Below are positions 44,906 through 54,001 of a stretch of 64,000 nucleotides of DNA, piece after piece. Positions within the stretch are counted from its first letter, which is position 1. The number at the start of each line of letters is the position of its first letter. Below the pieces are notes generated by a model. That model saw only the letters and a program-made list of their open reading frames with translations. It had not been told where the DNA came from and made no database searches. The translations under genes and the position numbers were made by a program. Source of the stretch: VYFG01 sp965248685 (lineage in GTDB: Bacteria > Pseudomonadota > Gammaproteobacteria > Arenicellales > Poriferihabitantaceae); the NCBI GenBank assembly GCA_965248685.1, contig CBDFKC010000003.1, positions 2,170,001 to 2,234,000 on the forward strand, read 5' to 3'.

Positions 44906-46165
44906 TCAGGCATTGAGAATGAGTTTGCCGTTGGGCACAGCGATGCAGGGCAGGCAGGACCCTGATTCAACCGTTAAACCTGGAGAATCAATATAATCAA
45001 CCGTACCTTCGAGAATTGCGGTCAGACAAGTACCACAACTGCCAGCGCGACAGCCGCTTTCGATCAGTGCGCCCTTAGATTCGGCTAATTCCAACAGTGA
45101 TCCGCACTGGGGATTCCAGTCTGCATTTATTCCCGACAGGCCAAAAGTGACCGGTATATCCCCACTCGATTGGTCAACAGAATTCTGCTGTTGCCCGGAG
45201 ACCTTGCGAATACTGGCTGGGCCAAATGACTCGAAGTGAATGCGTTGTTGGTCGACACCGTTAGCGTTTAAGTCAGCGAACATCGCCTCCATCATTCCAG
45301 GAGGGCCGCATATATAATAGTCGGCGTCCATTGGGGCGCCTGATTGCTGGATAAGAGAGACTGTTATATGACCTCTATGATCGTAGTCGGTGCCCTGGCG
45401 GTCCTGATCTGAAGGATTACTGTATATTTTTCTAACCTTTATATTCCTATGGGTATTAGTGAGGGTTCTGAAATGATCTTGCATAATCAAATCGCTACCG
45501 TTGTTAACACCGTAGAACAACCAGATTTCCCGGGCTGAACTGATATCGACCAGGGTATTCAGCATGCACAGGCTGGGCGTCAGACCAATTCCACCCGCGA
45601 TCAATACGATTGGACTCTTTTCGGTTAGATCGAGATAGAACTTGCCGGACGGAGATCGAACGTCAACAACATCTCCCCGTTCGATATTCTCATGAAAGTG
45701 CCCCGAGGCGACTCCATTTGGTAGCGATGGTGGCTGTAGTGGAGCGGTTTGTTTTTTAATGGTAACTCGATAATAAGATGGTCGCTCTCCACTGTCGGAC
45801 AGCGAATAGCACCGAACCACCGGTTTGCTTGCCCCAGGAATTTTCAGTTTAAAGGTGAGGTGTTGACCGGGCAGATAGCCAGGAATTGACTTTCCGTCAT
45901 GAGGTATCAAGTAATAGGAACGAATGGATGGGGATTCATTGACTACCATATCGACCCTGAATTTCCTCCATCCTTCCCAGCCACTGGTCTGGTGAATAGG
46001 TTGGTTACCGGTCTGGATCTGGGTGGAGAGTTTCTGCTGAAGTAATTTTAATTCGAGGGCCTGGACCTTTCTGTTGTGTTGGGAAACGCTAATTTGTTTC
46101 CATGCAAGTAATATTGCCTGGAACAGCGCAATTAACAGAATACATATAGACAGGTAATACATCAT
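44906..46165 (-). CDS. Membrane-anchored FAD/NAD(P)-dependent reductase with C-terminal [2Fe-2S] domain
   Basis: 419 residues. One N-terminal helix (about 3-22) and a short coiled stretch precede a ferredoxin-reductase module: FAD-binding RCYSLSD (118-124), nucleotide-binding GGIGLTPS (191-198) and CGPPGMM (286-292). A plant-type [2Fe-2S] domain closes it: C372, C377, C380 and C407, with the x4, x2, x26 spacing of phthalate-dioxygenase-reductase-type proteins. It should take hydride from NAD(P)H and give single electrons to a partner. First gene of the five-gene redox operon; 30 bp before the next. There is no clear ribosome-binding site. Confidence 0.9.
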   Translation of the reverse strand: MMYYLSICILLIALFQAILLAWKQISVSQHNRKVQALELKLLQQKLSTQIQTGNQPIHQTSGWEGWRKFRVDMVVNESPSIRSYYLIPHDGKSIPGYLPGQHLTFKLKIPGASKPVVRCYSLSDSGERPSYYRVTIKKQTAPLQPPSLPNGVASGHFHENIERGDVVDVRSPSGKFYLDLTEKSPIVLIAGGIGLTPSLCMLNTLVDISSAREIWLFYGVNNGSDLIMQDHFRTLTNTHRNIKVRKIYSNPSDQDRQGTDYDHRGHITVSLIQQSGAPMDADYYICGPPGMMEAMFADLNANGVDQQRIHFESFGPASIRKVSGQQQNSVDQSSGDIPVTFGLSGINADWNPQCGSLLELAESKGALIESGCRAGSCGTCLTAILEGTVDYIDSPGLTVESGSCLPCIAVPNGKLILNA

Positions 46166-46257
46166 TGAATTTTGATCAAAACATATACTAGAACGGGTCT
46201 TTCCTTGAATTTCCAGTTTGATTATAGTCTAAGGCTAAAACTTATAATGAACTGTAA
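46166..46257. promoter_or_regulatory. Divergent control region of the redox operon and the TPR gene
   Basis: 92 bp. Seen: a perfect 12-bp palindrome TTTTGATCAAAA at 46170-46181, four bases before the reductase ATG; a TATAAT on minus (46226-46221) that would give a leader of about 50 nt for the operon; and a TATAAT on plus (46243-46248) only 10 bp before the TPR ATG, which would make that message nearly leaderless. No good -35 box accompanies either. The palindrome could be an operator. Confidence 0.4.
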
Positions 46258-47925
46258 ATGAAATGTAAACATTTTGATTTAGGAATTCATTCTTTTCCTG
46301 TAACGACTCGTTCCCCCGACGCGCAGACCTGGTTTGATCTCGGGCTAAACTGGTGTTACGGCTTTAATCATGAAGAGGGGCTCAAATGTTTTGAAAACGC
46401 GCTGGAATATGATCCTGGGTGCGCTATGGCCCATTGGGGAATCGCCTACGCGTCAGGACCATTTTATAATATGCCTTGGAGTGATTTCGGGCAGGAGGAA
46501 ATTGCAACCTGTACCAAACTTTGTAACCATAGCGTTCAAGCGGCAAGGAAATTACAAGGAACTATAACTGCCCTGGAAATTGACTTGATCGATGCTCTGG
46601 GCTGTCGGTTTCAGAAAGACTACGGTGTTCCTCAGGACGAATTCGATCACTGGGACAATGACTATGCCGATGCCATGCGGATGGCTTACCAGGATTACCC
46701 CGATAATGTGGACGTCATGGCACTGTTTGTAGAAGCGCTTATGACTCGGACGCCTTGGAAACTATGGGACGTTAAGCTTAACCAGCCAGCCGAAGGGGCG
46801 GATACCGAAGAAGCACTGGAAGTTCTCGAACGGGCAATCGCGCTTGGGAAGTCCCGCGGTAACCCCCAGCATCCTGCGGTCCTGCATCTGCATATTCATT
46901 GTCTGGAAATGTCGCCGACACCAGAACTAGCGTTGCCCTCGGCAGATACCCTCGGTGCCCTGTGTCCAGACGCCGGACATTTAAATCATATGCCCGGACA
47001 CATCTATGTATTGTGTGGGCGCTATCAGGACGCAAAAATCGCCAGCGAGAAAGCAATTCGGGCGGATCGAATGTATCTGGAATACGCCGGACCCTTCAAC
47101 TTCTACACTACCGCCCGTTGTCATGATCTACATCTGATGATGTATACCTGTATGTTTCTAGGCCAATATCTGCCGGCAATGGCAGCCGCCGATGAGCTAT
47201 GCGAGACTCTCACACGAGAGGTGCTGGAGGTTGACGGCAGGCCGCAGTTGGCAGTTACTTTGGAAGGGTATTATTCGATGCGGATGCACGTACTAATACG
47301 GTTTGGGAAGTGGCGTGACATAGTCGATGCACCAATGCCGCCGTGCCCGACGCTTTATTGCGTATCTTCTGCGATGCACCATTATGCCAAGGGTGTTGCC
47401 TACGCTGCGCTAAAGGATTTTACCGCCGCCGAACAGCATCAGCGAGATCTGCGCTCCGCGATGAGTAAGATTCCACCGAATCGTAAATTTTTTAATAATA
47501 CCGCCAGCGACATTTTGGGAATTGGAGAGGAAATGCTTGCTGGGGAGCTTGAATACCATAAAGGTAACTTTAAACAAGGATTTTCCCATCTGCGGGAGGC
47601 GGTTCGACGTGATGATGATTTGGCCTATTCCGAACCCTGGGCGTGGATGCATCCACCCCGGCATGCCTTGGGGGCGTTATTGCTGGAGCAACGGGAATTT
47701 GCTGAAGCCGAGCAGGTTTATCGAATGGATCTTGGGTTGAACCAGCGACTTCAACGATGTGCTCAGCACCCGGATAATATCTGGGCGTTGCACGGACTGG
47801 CGGAATGCTTAGATCAGCGTTCGGCGAATGTTGAACTTGCCGGGGTTGCAGAAAAACTTGCGGGTCTCATGGCGCAATCGGATGTCGCGATAACATCATC
47901 CTGTTGCTGTCGCGGCAAAATATAG
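46258..47925 (+). CDS. Tetratricopeptide-repeat protein with conserved His and a Cys-rich C-terminus
   Basis: 555 residues, no signal peptide. TPR-type helices from about 20 (WFDLGLNWCYGFNHEEGLKCFENALEYDPGCAMAHWGIAYA) to near 540. Unusual features are the HLHIHCLEMSPTPE and HLNHMPGHIYVLCGRY segments (about 218-265), seen in a broad uncharacterised TPR family where they may bind metal, and the end SSCCCRGKI with three adjacent Cys. Divergent from the redox operon with 92 bp between starts, and convergent with fpr. Function unknown. Confidence 0.82.
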   Translation: MKCKHFDLGIHSFPVTTRSPDAQTWFDLGLNWCYGFNHEEGLKCFENALEYDPGCAMAHWGIAYASGPFYNMPWSDFGQEEIATCTKLCNHSVQAARKLQGTITALEIDLIDALGCRFQKDYGVPQDEFDHWDNDYADAMRMAYQDYPDNVDVMALFVEALMTRTPWKLWDVKLNQPAEGADTEEALEVLERAIALGKSRGNPQHPAVLHLHIHCLEMSPTPELALPSADTLGALCPDAGHLNHMPGHIYVLCGRYQDAKIASEKAIRADRMYLEYAGPFNFYTTARCHDLHLMMYTCMFLGQYLPAMAAADELCETLTREVLEVDGRPQLAVTLEGYYSMRMHVLIRFGKWRDIVDAPMPPCPTLYCVSSAMHHYAKGVAYAALKDFTAAEQHQRDLRSAMSKIPPNRKFFNNTASDILGIGEEMLAGELEYHKGNFKQGFSHLREAVRRDDDLAYSEPWAWMHPPRHALGALLLEQREFAEAEQVYRMDLGLNQRLQRCAQHPDNIWALHGLAECLDQRSANVELAGVAEKLAGLMAQSDVAITSSCCCRGKI

Positions 47926-47926
47926 C

Positions 47927-48700
47927 TTATTTTTCGACGAAAGCCCGCTCGACTACGTATTCCCTGAAATCTGATTTACGGGTTTCGGCGAACCCAAGCT
48001 GGTCTAACAGACCACTAATGCTTTTCAGCATCGCCGGGCTTCCGCATAACATAAACCTGTCGTCCTCTTTGCATAGCGGCGGTAGTCCGATTTCCTGCAT
48101 GAGATTACCGCTTTCGATTAGACTATTTATCCGCCCGAAATTTTTAAACGGCTCACGGGTTACTGCAGGAAAATAAATTAGCTTTTGTTTTACATCATCG
48201 CCGAAATACTCGTTGTCCTGTAGTTCGTGGGTGATCAGTTTCTGGTAGCTTAATTCATTTATGTAGCGGCACCCGTGAACAAGTATTACCTTCTCAAAAT
48301 TCTCGTAAACGTCTGGATCTTTGATAATCGACAAAAAGGGGGCAAGCCCGGTGCCGGTACTCAGCATGTAGAGATGTTTACCCGGCCGCAGGTGATCCCA
48401 GAGCAGTGAGCCAGTAGGTTTTTTGCTTACCATAAGCTTGTCACCCACCTTGATATGCTGGAGGCGCGAAGTCAACGGACCATCCGGTACTTTGATGCTG
48501 TAAAACTCCAGATAGTCCTCGTAGTTTGAGCTGGTCATGCTATAGGCGCGCATCAGGTTTTTACCCTCTACTTCGATACCAATCATCGCGAACTCGCCAT
48601 TACGAAAACGTAGCGATGGATCCCGCGTAGTTCGGATGGTAAATAGTCGGTCTGACCAATGATGAACATTGGTTACCGTTTCTGTATGCGCTTGTGCCAT
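47927..48700 (-). CDS. fpr: Ferredoxin-NADP(+) reductase
   Basis: 257 residues, bacterial subclass length. FAD-binding RAYSMTSSNYEDYLEFYS, NADP-binding STGTGLAPFLSII and LCGSPAM, and the family-typical C-terminal extension ending YVVERAFVEK. It moves electrons between NADPH and ferredoxin or flavodoxin, in oxidative-stress defence or Fe-S supply. Its closeness to the redox operon (with the TPR gene between) may or may not be meaningful. The stop lies one base from that of the TPR gene. Confidence 0.95.
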   Translation of the reverse strand: MAQAHTETVTNVHHWSDRLFTIRTTRDPSLRFRNGEFAMIGIEVEGKNLMRAYSMTSSNYEDYLEFYSIKVPDGPLTSRLQHIKVGDKLMVSKKPTGSLLWDHLRPGKHLYMLSTGTGLAPFLSIIKDPDVYENFEKVILVHGCRYINELSYQKLITHELQDNEYFGDDVKQKLIYFPAVTREPFKNFGRINSLIESGNLMQEIGLPPLCKEDDRFMLCGSPAMLKSISGLLDQLGFAETRKSDFREYVVERAFVEK

Positions 48701-48788
48701 TTTGATGTTAACTGGATTTTCCGACGATAAAAATTAGGTGGTGGCGGCTGAATGAAATTCAATCATGCAAGTAGGCCGTAGAAACGGT

Positions 48789-49739
48789 TTAATTGGCTTC
48801 ATTTAGCCAGGCATCAATCAGCATTCTGGCGATGGAGTCAGCGCGCGGAAGCACAATTGGACTGTCGGAATCACCGAAGTCGCCAAAGTTCTTGACCTCA
48901 TTCCGGGTAAACCAGCGCGCATCCTCGAGTTCGTCCAGTGCTACCACGATATTAGTGTCATCGGTCTTGGCGCGAAATCCCAACATCATCGATGCCGGAA
49001 ACGGCCACGGCTGAGAAGCCATGTAAGCCGGTTCGAATACCCTCAGTCCTGCTTCTTCAAATACTTCTCTGATTACCGCTTGTTCCAGGCTTTCTCCCGG
49101 GTCAAGATAACCGGCCAGGGTGGAGTACATTTGCTGGGGCAGGTCCTGATGTCTTCCCAGCAAACAACGGGCGACACCGTCGGCGGGGTTGTTCTGTTCT
49201 ACCAGCATGATCACCGCGGGGTCGATCCGGGGAAAAATCTCTTTGTCACAGCTGCCGCAAAAGCGCATATGTCCGCCGCGCCTACTGTGGGTCGGATGAC
49301 CGCAACGGGAACAGAATCCATGCTGCTGGTGCCAATAGGCCATTCCCCGGGCATATGCCAGTATCGAGCCATCCCTGGGGCCGAGCAGTGATCCGATTCG
49401 TCGCAGATCAACCATTTCACTGCCCGGCGCTGCGTGCTGCAAAATTTCTGAAAGTCGTTGCTCTGTTATACCTTCCAGGTCGGCGGCAAACATCGGTTGA
49501 CTGTCGGCATGGCCGAGGTAGATGACTTCGGCTGCATTGGCCAGAATTAGAGCGGCGTCGCATATCTTGAGAAATTCCGGTTCCACCTGGCCTTCGACGC
49601 TACGGACCAGGTTTTGCTGGGACCAAAGGGTGGTGACCAATCCCTGATCTGAAGCCAGTTGTGCATTTAACCATTCGCCATCCTGACGCAACGCCGAATT
49701 CCGATCGAGGTCCATTGAGCAATACTGAAGTGATTGCAT
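48789..49739 (-). CDS. nudC: NAD(+)/NADH diphosphatase (NudC type)
   Basis: 316 residues. N-terminal NUDIX-like domain, zinc ribbon C143-x2-C146...C161-x2-C164, then a Nudix box (about 210-232, GYLDPGESLEQAVIREVFEEAGL region) with the NudC-specific SQPWPFPASMM after it. It cleaves NADH, and in E. coli removes NAD caps from RNA 5' ends. It lies 24 bp behind typA on the same strand. Confidence 0.95.
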   Translation of the reverse strand: MQSLQYCSMDLDRNSALRQDGEWLNAQLASDQGLVTTLWSQQNLVRSVEGQVEPEFLKICDAALILANAAEVIYLGHADSQPMFAADLEGITEQRLSEILQHAAPGSEMVDLRRIGSLLGPRDGSILAYARGMAYWHQQHGFCSRCGHPTHSRRGGHMRFCGSCDKEIFPRIDPAVIMLVEQNNPADGVARCLLGRHQDLPQQMYSTLAGYLDPGESLEQAVIREVFEEAGLRVFEPAYMASQPWPFPASMMLGFRAKTDDTNIVVALDELEDARWFTRNEVKNFGDFGDSDSPIVLPRADSIARMLIDAWLNEAN

Positions 49740-49763
49740 CAGAAAGCTGACCCCCTTGAAATT

Positions 49764-51590
49764 CTACAATTTATTTTTTGCCCGTGATGCCTGTTTGCGT
49801 TCATGTTCTTTTAGAAACTTCTTACGCACCCGTATATTCAACGGCGTAATTTCTACCAGTTCGTCGTCGTTAATTATCTCAATTGCGGTTTCCAGGGTTA
49901 GCCTGATGGGTGGCTCAAGTACAATACTTTCGTCTTTTCCCGACGCCCGCACATTAGTCAATTGTTTGCCCTTTAGTGGATTAACCACAAGGTCATTATT
50001 GCGTGAGTGTAGTCCAACCACTTGGCCCTCATAAACCTCTACATTAGGATTAAGGAACAATCGACCGCGTTCCTGTAAGTTAAACAAGGCAAACCCTAAC
50101 GCTTTACCCGTACTGGTTGAAATCAGGGCGCCATTGCGGCGATTACCGACTTCTCCGGGTGCCACCGGCGCGTATGATTCAAACACGTGATGCATTAGAC
50201 CGCTGCCTGAAGTCATGGTCATAAAATCAGTTTGAAACCCAATCAGTCCACGAGCTGGAATGCGATACTCCAGCCGCACCCGGCCGCGGCCATCGGGCTG
50301 CATGCTTTGCAATGCGCCGCTTCTTACGCCCAACGCTTCCATTGCCGCGCCCTGGTGAATCTGTTCGATATCCACGCTCAATTCTTCCCATGGTTCGCAT
50401 CGCACGCCATCAATCATTCGATAGATCACATGGGGACGAGAAACCGCAACTTCGTATCCTTCCCGACGCATATTTTCCAGCAAGATGGACAAATGCAGTT
50501 CACCGCGCCCGGATACAGCAAAAATATCAGGATCCCCAGTATCTTCAACCCGCAGGGCAACATTATGGATTACCTCTCTTTTCAGACGCTCACCAATTTG
50601 TCGAGAGGTCACAAACTTGCCTTCACGACCGGCAAACGGCGAAGTATTGACCTGGAAGTTCATGCTTACAGTTGGTTGGTCAACACTCAGTGACGGCAGC
50701 GCCTCGGGATGGTCGTGACTACAAAGTGTGTCAGAAATCCCCAGATCTTCAATTCCGGTTAAGGCGATAATATCCCCAGCGCTGGCGGATTCCACCTCGA
50801 CTTTCTCAAGGCCATGAAAACCGAAAATCTGAAGAATTTTTCCACTACGCAATTTGCCGTCACGGTCGATACGAACAACTCGGGATTTCGCTGATAAACG
50901 CCCACGGGCGATCCGTCCAACGCCAATGGTGCCGACGTAGCTTGAATAGGACAGGGACGAAATCTGCATCTGGAATGGGCCATCCAGATCAACATCCGGT
51001 TGTGGAACGCTTTTGACAATTGTTTCGAATAATGGGGTCATATCACCGCCCCGCTGCTCATGGTCAAGGCTGGCATAACCTTCAATTGCTGAGGCGTATA
51101 TCACCGGAAAGTCTAATTGCTCATCGCTGGCTCCAAGCCGGTCGAATAAATCAAAGGTCTGGTCCAGCACCCATTCGGGTCGAGCCCCGTCCCGATCTAT
51201 TTTATTGATAACAACAATTGGCTTGAGACCATGGGTAAACGCTTTCTGGGTCACAAAACGGGTCTGGGGCATGGGCCCTTCAACCGCATCTACCAGCAGC
51301 AGAACTGAGTCGACCATGGACAATACCCGCTCCACTTCTCCACCGAAATCAGCGTGCCCAGGGGTATCGACAATATTAATCCGATAGCCCTGCCAGCGTA
51401 ACGCGGTATTCTTCGATAAAATTGTGATGCCCCGTTCTTTTTCCAGATCATTACCATCCATGACCCGTTCAATGGGGCCAAAACGATCTCCCAGGGTCCC
51501 TGATTGTTGCAGTAAACGATCTACCAGGGTGGTTTTGCCATGATCAACATGGGCGATGATTGCGATATTTCGCAGGTTTGAAACGGGCAT
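49764..51590 (-). CDS. typA: Ribosome-associated GTPase TypA/BipA
   Basis: 608 residues from the ATG at 51590 (MPVSNLRNIAIIAHVDHGKTTLVDRL); an in-frame start 26 codons earlier would overlap argB. EF-G-like translational GTPase: G1 AHVDHGKT, G3 DTPGHADF, G4 NKIDRDGA, then domain II, EF-G III/V-like domains and the TypA-specific C-terminal domain ending in a basic tail. It binds 70S ribosomes and aids 50S assembly and stress growth. Probably in one unit argB-typA-nudC. Confidence 0.96.
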   Translation of the reverse strand: MPVSNLRNIAIIAHVDHGKTTLVDRLLQQSGTLGDRFGPIERVMDGNDLEKERGITILSKNTALRWQGYRINIVDTPGHADFGGEVERVLSMVDSVLLLVDAVEGPMPQTRFVTQKAFTHGLKPIVVINKIDRDGARPEWVLDQTFDLFDRLGASDEQLDFPVIYASAIEGYASLDHEQRGGDMTPLFETIVKSVPQPDVDLDGPFQMQISSLSYSSYVGTIGVGRIARGRLSAKSRVVRIDRDGKLRSGKILQIFGFHGLEKVEVESASAGDIIALTGIEDLGISDTLCSHDHPEALPSLSVDQPTVSMNFQVNTSPFAGREGKFVTSRQIGERLKREVIHNVALRVEDTGDPDIFAVSGRGELHLSILLENMRREGYEVAVSRPHVIYRMIDGVRCEPWEELSVDIEQIHQGAAMEALGVRSGALQSMQPDGRGRVRLEYRIPARGLIGFQTDFMTMTSGSGLMHHVFESYAPVAPGEVGNRRNGALISTSTGKALGFALFNLQERGRLFLNPNVEVYEGQVVGLHSRNNDLVVNPLKGKQLTNVRASGKDESIVLEPPIRLTLETAIEIINDDELVEITPLNIRVRKKFLKEHERKQASRAKNKL

Positions 51591-51609
51591 CGATAGAATA
51601 AGGGGAGGA

Positions 51610-52503
51610 TCAGGTCTGAATCTGGGTACCAATACCGCTGTCGGTAAATAGTTCCAGGAGTAATGCATTGGGCTCGCGTCCGTCGATAATGCTTGAGGTA
51701 GTTACGCCTTGTTGAACCGCATCCAGAGCGCATTCAATCTTTGGAATCATGCCGCCCTGAATGGTGCCGTCCTGGATCAACATTCCGACACCATCGGCCT
51801 GAATGCTGTGGATCAGGAGGCCTTGCTTGTCCAGTACTCCAGGGGTGTTGGTTAGTAAGATCAATTTTTCAGCACCGAGCTTCGCGGCCAGGTCGCCAGC
51901 TACCAGATCTGCATTAATATTATAAGTTTGGCCATCGGCGCCAACCCCAATGGGCGCGATCACCGGAATGAATGCCTCGGTCTCCAACAATTGCACGATC
52001 TGCGGGTTTATCGATTCGACTTCACCAACATGGCCGTAGTCGATGATCTCCGAGCGCTCCAGCAGCGGATCATTTTTTTTGACATTTAATTTGCGGGCTT
52101 TGATCAGCCCACCGTCTTTACCGGTCAATCCCACTGCGCGCCCACCCCTGGCGTTGATTAAATTTACAATTTCCTTGTTCACAAGTCCTCCAAGTACCAT
52201 TTCAACAACATCCATAGTCTCGCTGTCGGTTACCCGCATTCCGTCAATAAAGGTACTTTCCTTGCCGATTTTTTTCAGCACTTGACTGATTTGGGGACCA
52301 CCTCCGTGTACCACTACCGGATTCATCCCAACGGTTTTCATCAGGATTACGTCCTGGGCAAACCCTGCTTTTAACTCGCTCTCAACCATGGCGTTACCGC
52401 CATATTTAATTACGATGGTTTTCCCCTGAAATTTCCGTATATAAGGTAAAGCCTCAGTTAATACTCTAGCCGTATCCCTGGGATCTGGAATTTCGCGATT
52501 CAT
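51610..52503 (-). CDS. argB: Acetylglutamate kinase
   Basis: 297 residues. Amino-acid-kinase fold: VIKYGGNAM (about 31-39), VVHGGGPQIS, GLTGKDGGL, NINADLVAGDLAAKLGAEKLILLTNTPGV and the C-terminal GGMIPKIECAL. It phosphorylates N-acetylglutamate in arginine synthesis. The N-terminal helix RDTARVLTEALPYI is the extension that allows hexamer formation and arginine feedback in many bacteria, so arginine control is plausible. First of three co-oriented genes, 257 bp from the divergent metK. Confidence 0.95.
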   Translation of the reverse strand: MNREIPDPRDTARVLTEALPYIRKFQGKTIVIKYGGNAMVESELKAGFAQDVILMKTVGMNPVVVHGGGPQISQVLKKIGKESTFIDGMRVTDSETMDVVEMVLGGLVNKEIVNLINARGGRAVGLTGKDGGLIKARKLNVKKNDPLLERSEIIDYGHVGEVESINPQIVQLLETEAFIPVIAPIGVGADGQTYNINADLVAGDLAAKLGAEKLILLTNTPGVLDKQGLLIHSIQADGVGMLIQDGTIQGGMIPKIECALDAVQQGVTTSSIIDGREPNALLLELFTDSGIGTQIQT

Positions 52504-52673
52504 GCGTGTGGGGGGTCAAATGGAGGGTTAATTCGCTAAACTGGTCCCTCGCCCTGGAGGGGGCGCGTATTCTAACTGAATCACTTTGATAAAAGTCGCT
52601 TTTTAAGCAGAAAAACCGGAATCTGATCGCGCTTCAGGATATTTTATGGCGCGAATTTATGCTATCCTCAGGG

Positions 52674-52691
52674 TATAAAGATTTCTTTATA
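52674..52691. promoter_or_regulatory. 18-bp perfect palindrome before metK, candidate SAH/SAM-cycle operator
   Basis: TATAAAGA-TT-TCTTTATA: two exact 8-base arms around a 2-base centre, 69 bp before the metK ATG. Its form matches my recollection of ATAAAG..CTTTAT operators described for SahR, an ArsR-type repressor of the methionine-SAH cycle in proteobacteria; no ArsR gene lies in this window. A -10-like TATGCT and TATCCT lie just upstream, so binding would block the promoter. The rest of the argB-metK gap shows no gene or SAM riboswitch-like fold. Confidence 0.5.
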
Positions 52692-52760
52692 TGATGATCC
52701 AATTTCCTACCTATAACACCCGAATTTAACGGGTTTACTAATATTTTGAGGCAATAAAAT

Positions 52761-53927
52761 ATGTCCAAGTCGTATCTCTTTACTTCGGAATCTGTGTCGG
52801 AAGGACACCCGGACAAAGTCGCTGATCAGGTATCAGACGCTGTTCTAGATGCCATGCTGGCCCAGGACCCCGCTTCCAGGGTTGCATGCGAAACCATGGT
52901 CACCACGGGGGTGACGGTTATTGCGGGTGAGATTAGCAGCAATGCCACGGTTGATTTTCCTCAGGTAGTGCGGGACACCATCAAGGAGATTGGTTATAAC
53001 TCATCGGACATGGGGTTTGACGCCCAGAGTTGTGCAGTGATGGTTTCTCTTGACAAGCAATCAGCCGACATTGCCCAGGGGGTTAACGAAGGTGAAGGAA
53101 TTGACCTTGATCAGGGTGCGGGTGACCAGGGCCTGATGTTCGGATTTGCCTGTAACGAAACCGATGTATTAATGCCGTTACCGATTACTTATTCTCACTT
53201 GCTGGTCAAAAAGCAGTCGGAAGTGCGTAAGTCAGGCAAGCTTGCCTGGTTACGACCCGATGCAAAATCCCAGGTCACGGTGCGTTATGAAGATGGCCAG
53301 CCGAGTTTTATCGACACCGTGGTACTTTCCACCCAACACGACGAAGGAATTTCCCATAGCGATCTGAGCGAAGCCGTGATTGAAGAGGTTATCAAGCCTG
53401 TTTTGCCAACCGATATGATTTCCGCCGATACCCGGTTTCTGGTTAACCCCACCGGTCGATTTGTTATAGGTGGACCAGTTGGTGACTGCGGATTGACCGG
53501 GCGCAAGATAATTGTTGACACCTACGGTGGTTCTGCTCATCACGGTGGCGGCGCATTTTCCGGGAAAGACCCATCGAAAGTTGACCGGTCTGCAGCCTAT
53601 GCAACCCGTCACGTTGCGAAGAACGTGGTTGCCGCAGGCCTTGCTGATAAATGTGAAGTGCAGGTTGCCTATGCAATTGGTGTGGCCAAGCCAGTTTCTA
53701 TTATGGTGGATACCTTTGGTACCGGGAAGATCAGTGACGATGAAATCGAGAAATTGATCCATGTTCACTTCGACCTGCGTCCGAAAGCTATCGTTCAATC
53801 CCTCGATCTGTTGCGTCCAATTTATCGTAACTCTGCCGCATACGGTCATTTCGGCCGGACTGAAGCAGAATTTTCCTGGGAGCACACCAACAAGGCTGAT
53901 GCGCTACGGGCAGACGCAGGAATTTGA
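52761..53927 (+). CDS. metK: S-adenosylmethionine synthetase
   Basis: 388 residues, ATG after a GAGG box. Makes S-adenosylmethionine from methionine and ATP. Motifs: SVSEGHPDKVADQVSDAVLD at the N-terminus, the methionine-binding GAGDQGLMFGFA and the P-loop-like GGGAFSGKDPSKVDRSAAYA. It lies 74 bp ahead of ahcY, so the pair covers making SAM and disposing of S-adenosylhomocysteine. Confidence 0.97.
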   Translation: MSKSYLFTSESVSEGHPDKVADQVSDAVLDAMLAQDPASRVACETMVTTGVTVIAGEISSNATVDFPQVVRDTIKEIGYNSSDMGFDAQSCAVMVSLDKQSADIAQGVNEGEGIDLDQGAGDQGLMFGFACNETDVLMPLPITYSHLLVKKQSEVRKSGKLAWLRPDAKSQVTVRYEDGQPSFIDTVVLSTQHDEGISHSDLSEAVIEEVIKPVLPTDMISADTRFLVNPTGRFVIGGPVGDCGLTGRKIIVDTYGGSAHHGGGAFSGKDPSKVDRSAAYATRHVAKNVVAAGLADKCEVQVAYAIGVAKPVSIMVDTFGTGKISDDEIEKLIHVHFDLRPKAIVQSLDLLRPIYRNSAAYGHFGRTEAEFSWEHTNKADALRADAGI

Positions 53928-54001
53928 TTTATATCATTACAAAAGCTCTTGGAATATGGTTTCCAGAGTTGCAATTTAATCTTTAATTTTAGGAAACAAA
54001 C

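Noticed and set aside
46166..46181. FNR/Anr site (TTGAA..ATCAA)
   Set aside because: The half-sites are five bases apart instead of four and one deviates from TTGAT; it is better described simply as the palindrome TTTTGATCAAAA.
52504..52760. SAM riboswitch before metK
   Set aside because: No multi-stem aptamer core or terminator is visible; the only clear structure is the short palindrome, which suits a protein operator better.
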